64,000 nt of DNA from Bacillota bacterium. Lineage in GTDB: Bacteria > Bacillota > Clostridia > Oscillospirales > Acutalibacteraceae. Where the stretch lies: assembly GCA_023458755.1 (NCBI GenBank), contig JAEWYE010000019.1, positions 1 through 64,000 of the forward strand. The letters are read 5' to 3'. The translations under genes were made by a program, and so were the position numbers. Within the stretch, counting starts at the first letter, position 1. Each line of letters starts with the position of its first letter. Shown here piece by piece: positions 41,494 through 50,341 of this stretch. Below the pieces are notes generated by a model that saw nothing but the letters and a program-made list of their open reading frames with translations, was not told the DNA's origin and ran no database searches.

Positions 41494-43023
41494 ATGCCTA
41501 CAAGTGATAATCAGGGTACAAACACCCCAATGATATCAATTCGTAACATCTATAAGGCTTTCGGACAGAACGCGGTTCTGAAAGGAATTAACTTAGATGT
41601 TTACGCCGGCGATGTTGTAGCGCTGATAGGCGGTAACGGAGCTGGCAAGAGCACCCTGATGAAGATATTGATGGGAGTTCACCAGCCGGATGACGGAGAA
41701 ATCTACATTCAGGGGCAGCCGGTTAACTTAAATAAGCCTGCCGCAGCTTTAGCACAGGGAATTTATTTGGTGCCGCAGGAACCGATGCTTTTTCCGAATA
41801 TGACGGTTGAAGAAAATATCATTCTAGGTTTCAACGAAAAGAAAGGCGAATTGCATTCACGTTTGGTTGCGTTAATGGAAAAGCTGGGCTGGAGCTTAAA
41901 GCTTGACCGTAAGGCGGACAGCCTTTCGATTGCGGAGCAGGAATTGGTTGAAATTTTAAGAGGATTGCTGCGCAATTCCAGAATTCTGATTTTGGACGAG
42001 CCTACTTCCGCACTTACCTTTAAAGAAACCGAGTCCTTATTTAAGATAGTAAAAGACCTGCGCGAAAGCGGAATCAGCATTTTTTATATTACTCATCGCT
42101 TGAGCGAAGTGTTTGAAATTGCCACCAAGGTGGTCATTCTGCGCGACGGCATGATAACGGTAGGCGGAAAAGTCACCGATTTTACAAAAGAAGCACTTAT
42201 TAAAGGTTTGCTGCCACCCAATGCGCAGGACAAAGAAAAAGCCGCTGATGAAAAAGCCGAAGGCCTTGAGTATGCAAAACTGAAGCCGGTTTTAGAACTG
42301 AAAGATTTTACCGGTTATGGGTTTAACAAGATCAACCTTCAGGTGTATCCGGGTGAAATTCTCGGCGTTGCCGGTGTGGTTGGTGCAGGCCGCACGGAGT
42401 TTGCTGTTGCGGTATTCGGCATGGACGAAATTAAGAACGGTTCTGTTTACTTGGACGGCAAGGACATTACCGGCAAAAAGACAGAGGACATCATCGCCGA
42501 AGGTCTTAATTATGTGCCGGAAGACAGACATTTAAATGCAATTTTCTCGATCAGTGACGTTGCGGTTAACACAACATCCGCTGTTTTACCGAAAATGAAG
42601 GGCGTTCTGCTGAACAAAAAGCAGGAAAGAACCATTACTCAGGGATATGTGGACGACTTCCGGATTAAGGTTACGGGGCAGGATCAGTTGGTTGGTTCTC
42701 TTTCCGGCGGTAATCAGCAAAAGGTGGTCATCGCAAAAACGCTTGCAACTTCACCGAAGGTCGTTATTCTGGATGAGCCGACCAGAGGTATTGACGCGGG
42801 TGCCCGCGGCGATGTTTACAAAATTATCAATCAACTCAGAGAAAAAGGCGTTGCGATTCTTTTGATTTCTTCTGATATTGAAGAAATTGTGCAGCTGAGC
42901 GACAGAGCCGTTACTATGTTTCAGGGTCGTATCAACCACACGTTTGCAAAGCATGACATTAATATTGACAGCCTTATGGCCGCCTCTTTTGGAGTTTTTG
43001 AAGGGGAGGGAAAAGCAATATGA
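41494..43023 (+). CDS. lsrA: AI-2 ABC transporter ATP-binding protein
   Basis: This is the double ATPase of the AI-2 importer, about 509 residues. ATG at 41494 follows GGAGGAGA. The first ABC domain has Walker A GGNGAGKSTLMK and Walker B ILILDEPTSAL with a signature degenerated to LSIAEQE. The second has a degenerate Walker A (GVVGAGRTEFA), signature LSGGNQQKVVIAK and VVILDEPTRGID. This pattern is usual for RbsA/LsrA-type proteins. The stop overlaps the lsrC start (ATGA). Confidence 0.92.
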   Translation: MPTSDNQGTNTPMISIRNIYKAFGQNAVLKGINLDVYAGDVVALIGGNGAGKSTLMKILMGVHQPDDGEIYIQGQPVNLNKPAAALAQGIYLVPQEPMLFPNMTVEENIILGFNEKKGELHSRLVALMEKLGWSLKLDRKADSLSIAEQELVEILRGLLRNSRILILDEPTSALTFKETESLFKIVKDLRESGISIFYITHRLSEVFEIATKVVILRDGMITVGGKVTDFTKEALIKGLLPPNAQDKEKAADEKAEGLEYAKLKPVLELKDFTGYGFNKINLQVYPGEILGVAGVVGAGRTEFAVAVFGMDEIKNGSVYLDGKDITGKKTEDIIAEGLNYVPEDRHLNAIFSISDVAVNTTSAVLPKMKGVLLNKKQERTITQGYVDDFRIKVTGQDQLVGSLSGGNQQKVVIAKTLATSPKVVILDEPTRGIDAGARGDVYKIINQLREKGVAILLISSDIEEIVQLSDRAVTMFQGRINHTFAKHDINIDSLMAASFGVFEGEGKAI

Positions 43024-44027
43024 AAGACATAGTAAAAAAGATTTTAAATACAAAAGAACTGTCCTCCGCATTTTTCATGGTTATCCTGTTTGCTTTAGCG
43101 GGTGTTGTAAATCCCTCGTTCCTAGCGCTGGATAATTTGCAGCTTTGCATCAACGGCAGCGTTATGTATATGCTGCTGGCAATTGGAATCGCGTTTGTAC
43201 TTATGACAGGCGAAATTGATGTTTCCATCGGTTCAACGCTTGGACTTTCCGCCGCATTTATCGCAACCTGCGTCCGCGACGGTGTTTCCCTTTGGATTGC
43301 CATTCCATGCACGCTTGCCATTGGAGCGGTTATCGGTTTGATAAACGGCTACGGCGTTGCCAAACTGCATGTTTCTTCCATTATTATGACGCTTGGCACA
43401 ATGGGAGTTATCCGCGGTATGATTTACATCTATACGAAAGGTAAATGGGTGGAAAATCTGCCGGATTATTTTGCGAAATTATCTCAATTGAGTGTTTTTA
43501 AATTTTTGAATGTATTCTTACTGGTGACTTTGGCTATCACCTTAGCTATCCATTTTTACATGGAAAAGACAAGGAAGGGACGCTATCTTGCGGCCATCGG
43601 CGATAATATCGGCGGTGCAACCTTAATTGGTATCCCGGTAGCAAAAACCCAGATCATGGCGTTTGTTATGTGCGGTATCTTTGCTTCTTTGGCAGGTATC
43701 GTTTTTGTCAGCAAGGTTGGCTTTGTACCTCCGACAGCGGGCAGCGGATATGAAATGAAGGCGATAGCAGCCTGCGTCATCGGCGGCATCAGTTTGTCCG
43801 GTGGTGTTGGTTCCATGATCGGCGCATTCTTCGGCGCAATTATCATGTCATCCATCAGCCGCATCTTGGTGTTCTTAAAGCTTCCATCCGAATGGGATAA
43901 CACAATCACCGGCATTCTGCTGATTGTCATTGTGGTTGCGGACGCTCTGATTCGAAGACATTCGGCTGAAAAGGCACGCAAAGACCGCCTGTCTGCCAGA
44001 GCGTTGAGCGAAGGGGAGGAAGCATGA
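43020..44027 (+). CDS. lsrC: AI-2 ABC transporter permease
   Basis: This 335-residue permease of the RbsC/LsrC family has about eight to ten membrane segments. LMTGEIDVSIGSTLGLSAAF (about residues 60-80) and CVIGGISLSGGVGSMIGAFF (about 250-270) are family signatures. GGGGAGGG precedes the ATG at 43020, inside the lsrA end. It forms the channel with LsrD; the basic C-terminus (RRHSAEKARKDRL) is cytoplasmic. Confidence 0.9.
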   Translation: MKDIVKKILNTKELSSAFFMVILFALAGVVNPSFLALDNLQLCINGSVMYMLLAIGIAFVLMTGEIDVSIGSTLGLSAAFIATCVRDGVSLWIAIPCTLAIGAVIGLINGYGVAKLHVSSIIMTLGTMGVIRGMIYIYTKGKWVENLPDYFAKLSQLSVFKFLNVFLLVTLAITLAIHFYMEKTRKGRYLAAIGDNIGGATLIGIPVAKTQIMAFVMCGIFASLAGIVFVSKVGFVPPTAGSGYEMKAIAACVIGGISLSGGVGSMIGAFFGAIIMSSISRILVFLKLPSEWDNTITGILLIVIVVADALIRRHSAEKARKDRLSARALSEGEEA

Positions 44028-45055
44028 TGAATAAGCTGAAAAATCTATTCATACGCTGGGAATCCGCGTTGGTCGTCATACTTTTTGCTGAAATTATGAC
44101 GTTCGGTATGATTAATCCGCGTTTTTTAAGAATTAATGTCCTGATGGGCAGCGTAAATGACTATATTTCCATTTGCATTATTGCGTTGTTTGTTACGTTT
44201 GTTATTATCACGGGCGGCATTGATATTCAGGCGGGGTCCGTTGTTGGACTTTGTTCCATCGTAATGGGAATCCTGTGGAAGACCGCAGGGGTGAATATCT
44301 GGCTAACCATCCCGATTGTCCTGGCCGTCGGCGCACTTTGCGGAGCGTTCAGCGGTTTCCTCATTGCGTTTACGGGCGTGCAGGCAATGGTTGTTACGCT
44401 GGGCGGCATGTTCCTTTTCTCCGGCTTGGCAGTTGTTATCAGTAACGCCGCGGTTTCAAGCGCGTTTCAGGGTATCAGCGGTTATCCGAATGAATTTGTC
44501 CAGTTGGCAAACGGAAAAACCTTTAATATTCCCAATCCGTTTCTCATTTTTATTGTATTAATCATCGTCGCCTACGTTTTGCTTCACAAAACGAAATACG
44601 GCAGAAAAGTATTTCTTGTGGGCGTGAATGTTAACGCTGCCAAATATGCGGGTATCAACACAAAACTCGTTATCATGAGCACTTACGTCTTTTCCGGCAT
44701 TGCAGCCGCGGTTGCGGGCATCGTGCTGACCAGCTATCTTGGTTCATCCCGTGCTGATTTCGGCGCAGAGCTTACTCTGCCGATTGTCACAGCCGTCGTG
44801 CTTGGCGGTACGCTCATTACCGGCGGTAAAGGCACCGTAATAGGAACAGCCCTTGCCAGTTTGGTTATTGGTATTTTAAAATTCGGTTTGCAAATGGTTG
44901 GCTTCTCCACCCAATATCTTGATATTCCGGTCGGCGTACTTTTGATTGTTGCTGTTGCAATTCGCAGCATTTCCGCATCCGGCGGCCTTAAAATACCGGC
45001 GTTGATGAAGAGCAAAGGGCAAAGACAAAAAATGGCAAAGGAAAAAGCCAAATAA
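44027..45055 (+). CDS. lsrD: AI-2 ABC transporter permease
   Basis: This is the second permease, about 342 residues. Of two adjacent ATGs (44024, 44027) the second has the better distance to GGGGAGG. VIITGGIDIQAGSVVGLCS (about 65-85) and AVVLGGTLITGGKGTVIGT (about 260-280) are conserved. It overlaps the lsrC stop codon. The strongly basic end (KSKGQRQKMAKEKAK) is typical of these permeases. A 56-base gap leads to lsrB. Confidence 0.9.
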   Translation: MNKLKNLFIRWESALVVILFAEIMTFGMINPRFLRINVLMGSVNDYISICIIALFVTFVIITGGIDIQAGSVVGLCSIVMGILWKTAGVNIWLTIPIVLAVGALCGAFSGFLIAFTGVQAMVVTLGGMFLFSGLAVVISNAAVSSAFQGISGYPNEFVQLANGKTFNIPNPFLIFIVLIIVAYVLLHKTKYGRKVFLVGVNVNAAKYAGINTKLVIMSTYVFSGIAAAVAGIVLTSYLGSSRADFGAELTLPIVTAVVLGGTLITGGKGTVIGTALASLVIGILKFGLQMVGFSTQYLDIPVGVLLIVAVAIRSISASGGLKIPALMKSKGQRQKMAKEKAK

Positions 45056-45111
45056 ATTCGTTATATTATCGCAAGATAATAAAATAAAAAAACATTAGGG
45101 AGGAAATACTC

Positions 45112-46212
45112 ATGCGTAAAATTCTAGCAGTATCTTTAGCAATGGCAATGATCGTTTCTGCTTTCGCAGGCTGTTCCCAGGCACCCGCATCATCCACAAC
45201 CGGCAGTACTGCCGCCAGCTCCGCTGCGACATCCACAAAAGCGGCCAAAGACATTAAAGTTGTATTCGTTCCGAAACTTTCCGGCAATGCGTTTTTCGAA
45301 TCCGCAAACGTCGGTGCGCAGGATCTTGCAAAACAGGTCGGCTTTAACTGCAAATACGACGGCAACCCGCAGGCTTCTGTGGCAAACCAAGTTCAAATTA
45401 TCAACAGCGCAGTCACACAGGGCGCAGATGCAATCGCAATCTCCGCGGTTGACCCGAATGGTTTAAATGAAGCATTAAAGTCCGCAAAAGAAGCAGGCGT
45501 AAAGGTTGTTTGCTGGGATTCCGATGTAAACAATCAATATCGTTCCCTGCATGTTGCACAAGGCACTCCTGAGCAATTGGGCCAAATGCTGATCGACATG
45601 GCTGCCATGCAAATGACAGATGCACAGAAAAAGGATGCAACATTTGTATTCCACTATTCTTCCGCAACTGTTGCAGACCAAAACTCTTGGGTTGTTGCTG
45701 CAAGAGAATATGTGAAGAAGAAATATCCGGGCTGGAAAGAGGTTGCACAACCTTACTACAGTGAACAGGATGCAGAAAAAGCAGTTACTGTCGGTGAATC
45801 CGTACTCAAAACCCACAAAGATGTAACCGCTATCATCTGCCCGGACTCCACTGCTCTTCCGGGACAAGCTAAAGCAGCGAAAAACCTTGGCATGAACGGC
45901 AAAGTTATTATTACCGGTTTTGCAACACCAAGCTCCATGAAGGACTTCTGCAAAGACGGAACCGTTCCTAAGTTCGGCCTGTGGGATTGCAAAATTCAGG
46001 GCGCAATGGGTGCTTACCTTGGTTACTGGCTCGCAGCCGGCAACACCTTCAAGGTTGGTGACGAAATCGACATTCCTACCGTTGGCAAAGTAAAGGTTCA
46101 GCCGAACACGGTTTTGGATCCAAAAGCTTACACAGCAGATGATTCCGGTGTTGTTGTTCTTCCGGAACGTGTAGTTTTTGACAAAACAAACATTGACAAG
46201 TACAACTTCTAA
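45112..46212 (+). CDS. lsrB: AI-2 binding lipoprotein
   Basis: This 366-residue RbsB-type solute-binding lipoprotein has a signal peptide ending in AFAGC (Cys21), a Ser/Thr/Ala linker to about residue 43, and a mature part matching LsrB. Residues known to contact AI-2 in Salmonella LsrB seem kept at most places: Lys in VPKLSGNAF (Lys55), Asp in CWDSDVN, Asp-Gln in VADQNSW and Pro in CPDSTALPG. One position after that Pro appears to be Ser in place of Ala, in line with the known variation among clostridial LsrB receptors. A hairpin follows the gene. Confidence 0.9.
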   Translation: MRKILAVSLAMAMIVSAFAGCSQAPASSTTGSTAASSAATSTKAAKDIKVVFVPKLSGNAFFESANVGAQDLAKQVGFNCKYDGNPQASVANQVQIINSAVTQGADAIAISAVDPNGLNEALKSAKEAGVKVVCWDSDVNNQYRSLHVAQGTPEQLGQMLIDMAAMQMTDAQKKDATFVFHYSSATVADQNSWVVAAREYVKKKYPGWKEVAQPYYSEQDAEKAVTVGESVLKTHKDVTAIICPDSTALPGQAKAAKNLGMNGKVIITGFATPSSMKDFCKDGTVPKFGLWDCKIQGAMGAYLGYWLAAGNTFKVGDEIDIPTVGKVKVQPNTVLDPKAYTADDSGVVVLPERVVFDKTNIDKYNF

Positions 46213-46246
46213 TTTCATTCTGGTTAAACGGCAAAAACACAGCATA

Positions 46247-46275
46247 CTGCAGCCGCAGACGAACTGCGGCTGCAG
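46247..46275 (+). other. mRNA hairpin between lsrB and lsrF
   Basis: CTGCAGCCGCAG (46247-46258) and CTGCGGCTGCAG (46264-46275) form a perfect 12-bp stem with a five-base loop. No T tract follows, so it is more likely to protect the lsrB mRNA 3' end than to stop transcription. Confidence 0.6.
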
Positions 46276-46302
46276 TCAATCGTTGACAAAGGAGATTTTA
46301 AC

Positions 46303-47181
46303 ATGGCAGATAAAGAAGGCTTCAAAATCGCAAAGGACTATCATACCGATGTCCCGTTTGCAAAAAACAGTTTCTATGTAAAAGGTATGGATGATGTTGA
46401 CTGGGGTATGAAGAATCGCCTCGCCAAAATTTTCAATCCGAAAAGCGGAAATACAGTTATGCTCGCTTTTGACCATGGCTATTTCATGGGTTCGACTGCA
46501 GGCTTGGAAAGATTGGACCTTTGCATTCCTCCGATTGTCGATAGCATCGATGTGTTAATGGGAACACGCGGCGCATTGCGTTCCTGCATTCCTGCTTCCT
46601 ACAACAAGGGAATTGCTCTGCGTACCAGCGCAGGTTCCTCCATGGTAGATGAGGATTTGAGCCACGAAGTAATTTCTGTTTCCATTGAAGACGCCATTCG
46701 CATGAATGCATCTTGCATGGCGGTTCAAACCTTTATTGGCGCGGACGGCGAAAAAGACAGCCTTGACAATCTTTGCAAAACAATTGATGCCGGCATTAAG
46801 TATGGTATTCCCACTATGGGCGTTGTTGCGGTAGGTAAGCAAATGGAGCGCACAAGCCGCTTCTTCAAACTTGCAACCCGTATTCTCGCTGAACTTGGCG
46901 CTCAGATGGTTAAGACCTACTATTGCGAAGATTTTGAAGAAATCACTTCTGCATGCCCTGTTCCGATCGTAGTTGCCGGCGGTAAAAAACTTCCTGAAGA
47001 TGAAGCACTTACCATGGCTTACCGTTCGATTTCAGAAGGTGCGCATGGCATGGATATGGGCAGAAATATTTTCCAAAGCGCCCATCCGATTGAAATGGCA
47101 AAGGCAGTAAGCATGATTGTTCACGAAAAAGCAACGGACAAAATGGCTTATGAGTTCTACCTGAACGAAATCAATAAATAA
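46303..47181 (+). CDS. lsrF: 3-hydroxy-2,4-pentanedione 5-phosphate thiolase
   Basis: LsrF is a class I aldolase-fold enzyme that transfers an acetyl group from the isomerised phospho-AI-2 to CoA, giving acetyl-CoA and dihydroxyacetone phosphate. The 292 residues follow Escherichia coli LsrF closely: LAKIFNPKSGNTVMLAFDHG, GLERLDLCIPPIVD, GIPTMGVVAVGKQM, VKTYYCEDFEEI (Schiff-base Lys), VPIVVAGGKKLPEDEAL and GMDMGRNIFQS. GGAG precedes the ATG at 46303. It ends the operon. Confidence 0.94.
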   Translation: MADKEGFKIAKDYHTDVPFAKNSFYVKGMDDVDWGMKNRLAKIFNPKSGNTVMLAFDHGYFMGSTAGLERLDLCIPPIVDSIDVLMGTRGALRSCIPASYNKGIALRTSAGSSMVDEDLSHEVISVSIEDAIRMNASCMAVQTFIGADGEKDSLDNLCKTIDAGIKYGIPTMGVVAVGKQMERTSRFFKLATRILAELGAQMVKTYYCEDFEEITSACPVPIVVAGGKKLPEDEALTMAYRSISEGAHGMDMGRNIFQSAHPIEMAKAVSMIVHEKATDKMAYEFYLNEINK

Positions 47182-47212
47182 GATTCTTTCTGTATAACGG
47201 AAAGAGAAACAT

Positions 47213-47245
47213 AAATGGCTGCGGCAGTTATGCCACAGCCATTTT
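47213..47245 (+). terminator. terminator of the lsr operon
   Basis: AAATGGCTGCGGCA and TGCCACAGCCATTT pair with one mismatch around a four-base loop, followed by TTAT. Confidence 0.8.
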
Positions 47246-47277
47246 ATATTGTGTAATATGGAAAAGAGGGGGATTTC

Positions 47278-48216
47278 ATGGACAAAACGCTGCTAGTATT
47301 CAAAATGGTTGTTCCGGTTCTCGTTATGTTGTGTGTCGGCTATTTTTGCCGTGTTAAAAAGTTAATCGATCAGCAGGGGTTGATCGGGGTTAAAACCATT
47401 ATCTCGAAAATCTTAATTCCAGTCGTACTGTTCAATGCGTTTTACAAAGCGGAATACAATTTGAATGGACTGCTTATCTTTTTTATCATTTACGCCTGTA
47501 ACGGCTTCGGTTTGCTCTTTGGCAAATGGACAAGAAAATTAGTCGGCAACAACTCAACGCTGATGCCTTTTTTGCTTTCCGGATATGAAGTCGGAATGCT
47601 GGGATATGCGTTGTTTTCTCTGCTTGCCGGTGCGAATAATCTTCACTACCTGGCTACGGTTGACCTTGGTCAAACTCTGTTTGTCTACACGATTTACATT
47701 ATGCTGCTTACCTCCGCAACCGGCGGCAAGCCTACCGCAAAGGGACTTTTGATGAATATGGTAAAGAACCCGGCTTTTATTGGTGCAATGGCCGGAATTT
47801 TTGCGGGGGTAACCGGGTTGAGCGCGTTCTTGCTGAATTCCCCGGCGGGCGGAATTTTCAGTGATACACTGGCTTTTGTTACCGCCCCCACGTCAGGACT
47901 AATTTTAATTATTGTCGGATATGAAATCTCGTTCCGAAAAGAACTGATGAAGCCCGTGTTCAAAACCATCGGACTTAGACTGGTGATGGTGATAGCACTG
48001 TTCCTTGTATCCAGCCAAATTATTTTTCATGTTATGCCGTTTAATAAAACACTGTTTACTGCACTGCTCCTTTTCTTCTCACTGCCGGCAACCTTTATTA
48101 TTCCTCTTTATGCCAATGTGGAGGGCGAAAACGAATATGTTTCCACAACGCTCTCAATGAATACGCTGGTGACCATTGCCATCTTCTTTGGATTGGCTTT
48201 TTATGTAATTGCATAG
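47278..48216 (+). CDS. AEC family transporter
   Basis: This 312-residue integral membrane protein of the auxin-efflux-carrier family has about ten membrane segments. VLVMLCVGYFCRVKKLID near the N-terminus, FLLSGYEVGMLGYALFSLLA and the polar NTLVTIAIFF end are typical. Relatives move organic acids such as malate or malonate or unknown metabolites. It is a single-gene unit after the lsr terminator. A link to AI-2 products is possible but not shown by the sequence. Confidence 0.88.
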   Translation: MDKTLLVFKMVVPVLVMLCVGYFCRVKKLIDQQGLIGVKTIISKILIPVVLFNAFYKAEYNLNGLLIFFIIYACNGFGLLFGKWTRKLVGNNSTLMPFLLSGYEVGMLGYALFSLLAGANNLHYLATVDLGQTLFVYTIYIMLLTSATGGKPTAKGLLMNMVKNPAFIGAMAGIFAGVTGLSAFLLNSPAGGIFSDTLAFVTAPTSGLILIIVGYEISFRKELMKPVFKTIGLRLVMVIALFLVSSQIIFHVMPFNKTLFTALLLFFSLPATFIIPLYANVEGENEYVSTTLSMNTLVTIAIFFGLAFYVIA

Positions 48217-48243
48217 CTTCTGCTTGTGCTGTACCCGGAACGG

Positions 48244-48277
48244 AACCCGGTAGCCCGTTGCGGCTGCCGGGTTTTGC
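48244..48277 (+). terminator. terminator after the AEC transporter gene
   Basis: AACCCGGTAGCC (48244-48255) and GGCTGCCGGGTT (48262-48273) pair with one mismatch around a six-base loop. TTTT follows. Confidence 0.85.
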
Positions 48278-48377
48278 TGCTTTATGGCTATTTTACTTTG
48301 CGCATGGCTTTTGTGTCTTTGTGGTGCTATAATTGTTTTTTGAAAAGTGATTATCTTTATTATTGAAAAAAGGTGAA

Positions 48378-49478
48378 ATGAATTTGAAAATTGCAAAAAT
48401 TGAAATCGGAGAAATTCATGTGCCACTCGCGACTCCTTTTAAAACCGCCTTGCGTACGGTCGAAAATGTGGAAGATATTGTTGTTAAAATAACAGCGGAC
48501 ACAGGAGAAGTCGGTTTTGGCGAAGCCCCGCCTACCGCGGTGATTACCGGGGATACCAAAGGCTCCATTGTTTGTGCCATCCGTGACTTTATAGCGCCTG
48601 CCATTCTCGGCATGGAAATTGAAGATATTGACGGCATTATGGATCGGCTGAATTCCTGCATTCAAAAGAATACCAGCGCGAAAGCCTGCGTGGATATGGC
48701 GGTTTATGATTTATTGGGTAAGCGTTTCCATGCTCCGCTTTATCAGCTTTTGGGCGGATATCGCAAAGAGTTTGAAACGGATATCACAATTAGTGTGAAT
48801 CCTATCGACGAAATGGTAAAAGACAGTGTCGCCGCCGTGAACCGCGGCTATCATATTTTAAAAATTAAAGTCGGAAAAGAGGGAATAAAGGATATTGCCC
48901 GCATTTCCGCAATACGAGAAGCAATGGGGAAAGACGTAAAAATCCGTGTGGATGCGAACCAGGGGTGGAGCGCTAAGGAAGCAATCCGCATTATTTCTTC
49001 TATGGAGGACAAGGGCTTGGATATCGAGCTCTGCGAGCAGCCGGTGAAGGCGCACGATCTGGACGGTATGCGCGCGGTAACCAATGCGGTTTATACGCCG
49101 ATTTTGGCGGATGAAAGTGTATTTTCTCCTGCGGATGCGGCAGAAATTATACGAACCCGTGCGGCGGATTTGATTAATATTAAGCTGATGAAAACCGGTG
49201 GCATCTATAACGCGCTGAAAATTTGTGGTATTGCAGAAACCTATGGAGTGGAGTGTATGATCGGCTGTATGCTTGAAAGTAAGCTTGCCGTCAGTGCAGC
49301 GGCGCATTTAGCGGCGGCAAAGAAAGTCATAACACGTGCGGATTTGGACGGTCCGTCGCTTTGCAAAATCGATCCGTTTCAAGGCGGGCCGGACTATATC
49401 GAAAATAAAATCGTAATGAACGACCTGCCGGGCATTGGCATTCAGACTGTACCGGCATTTTCAGGAGATAAGCCATAA
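48378..49478 (+). CDS. dipeptide epimerase (L-Ala-D/L-Glu epimerase)
   Basis: This enolase-superfamily enzyme inverts the second residue of dipeptides such as L-Ala-D-Glu from murein turnover. It is about 366 residues. ATG at 48378 follows AAAAAGGTGA; the in-frame codon at 48363 lies before it. KIKVGKEG holds a catalytic Lys, the metal ligands are in IRVDANQGW, ELCEQPV and ILADESVF, and the second catalytic Lys is in NIKLMKTGG. It fits functionally with the wall-recycling cluster 26 kb upstream, though other dipeptide specificities exist in this family. Confidence 0.88.
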   Translation: MNLKIAKIEIGEIHVPLATPFKTALRTVENVEDIVVKITADTGEVGFGEAPPTAVITGDTKGSIVCAIRDFIAPAILGMEIEDIDGIMDRLNSCIQKNTSAKACVDMAVYDLLGKRFHAPLYQLLGGYRKEFETDITISVNPIDEMVKDSVAAVNRGYHILKIKVGKEGIKDIARISAIREAMGKDVKIRVDANQGWSAKEAIRIISSMEDKGLDIELCEQPVKAHDLDGMRAVTNAVYTPILADESVFSPADAAEIIRTRAADLINIKLMKTGGIYNALKICGIAETYGVECMIGCMLESKLAVSAAAHLAAAKKVITRADLDGPSLCKIDPFQGGPDYIENKIVMNDLPGIGIQTVPAFSGDKP

Positions 49479-49505
49479 ATACAAACAAAAACGCAAAGCA
49501 CGAAA

Positions 49506-49655
49506 ATGTATCCGATTATGCCATGCTGCCACTGTGCCTCTGCTTTAGGTGTTTTGGTCGGCATTATCACCCACAACTTAGCATTGTGGATTGCAATTGG
49601 GGTTGCCGTTGGTTCGGGTGCTTCCATTACAGCGAATAAAAGAAAGAAATCATAA
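49506..49655 (+). CDS. possible small membrane protein, 49 aa
   Basis: A 49-residue frame starting MYPIMPCCHCASALGVLVG has one hydrophobic stretch with glycine-zipper spacing (LALWIAIGVAVGSGAS) and a basic end (ANKRKKS), as in small Firmicutes membrane proteins. It starts 27 bases after the epimerase gene and is followed by a strong terminator, which supports transcription through it. No good ribosome-binding site is visible, and it could instead be the remnant of a longer gene. Confidence 0.35.
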   Translation: MYPIMPCCHCASALGVLVGIITHNLALWIAIGVAVGSGASITANKRKKS

Positions 49656-49675
49656 ACGAAATATAGAATAACAGT

Positions 49676-49712
49676 AAAAAGCGAGCGTGGTTTTGTGCCA
49701 CGCTCGCTTTTT
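49676..49712 (+). terminator. strong terminator
   Basis: A perfect stem of 15 bp (AAAAAGCGAGCGTGG and its complement) encloses a seven-base loop and ends in TTTTT. Confidence 0.95.
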
Positions 49713-50285
49713 CTGACTTTATTTACAGATTTGTATTACCTGAAGCAGTAGAGTCGCGATTGGAACATGAAGTAAAATTCAAGATTGCGTGATAATCTGT
49801 AGCGCACCATAGAACCTGTGAACAGCGGTTTGTTGTTCACGGATTTTTTATAGCACCAGTTGGTATTAAATGGATCATATTTCTTGGTATAAGGACAGAT
49901 ACAATCAGCAAATACTATATAAACACTCATGTAAACATTTTATGCTACATTTTTAACAAAATCTGAAGAATCTTTCGGGAATTTTCTTAAATTTCTAAAA
50001 TGTTCGGACACAAGCCTTCGAAAATGCCCGTTATTGCTTATATTTTAGGCATAATTATTAAAAAAATAGCATATTTTAAAAAAAATTAGAGGATATAGAT
50101 AAAACAATTTAAACAAAACAAAATACGTGTTTATTTATATAAGTTTACACTCGTAAAAACGGACAAATAATAAAATATTTACGAAAAAATACAAAAAATT
50201 ATTATGAATAATGCTGCAAATATCATGATTGATTTGTGATTATATATAAAATAAGATAATTTACGAAATTAATTTAAAAATTTAG
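49713..50285. other. A/T-rich gene-free stretch before the first LacI gene
   Basis: No convincing gene is present in 573 bases. GTGAACA/TGTTCAC with a nine-base loop followed by GATTTTTT near 49816-49846 looks like a further terminator. Three copies of a TTTACGA motif lie at about 50150-50156 (reverse), 50178-50184 and 50260-50266; they may be binding sites for the LacI-type regulator but are not clear palindromes. Confidence 0.45.
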
Positions 50286-50314
50286 TTGAAATATTTATAT
50301 AAATTATTTATACT
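50286..50314 (+). promoter_or_regulatory. promoter of the first LacI gene and sugar operon
   Basis: TTGAAA (50286-50291) and TATACT (50309-50314) are 17 bases apart, 28 bases before the GTG start. Confidence 0.6.
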
Positions 50315-50341
50315 ACAGACATACGAAAGAGGTGTGAAAAG

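Noticed and set aside
49736..49930. A leftward 64-aa frame before the LacI gene
   Set aside because: No ribosome-binding site and odd composition (many Tyr, Cys and Phe); it overlaps a probable terminator.
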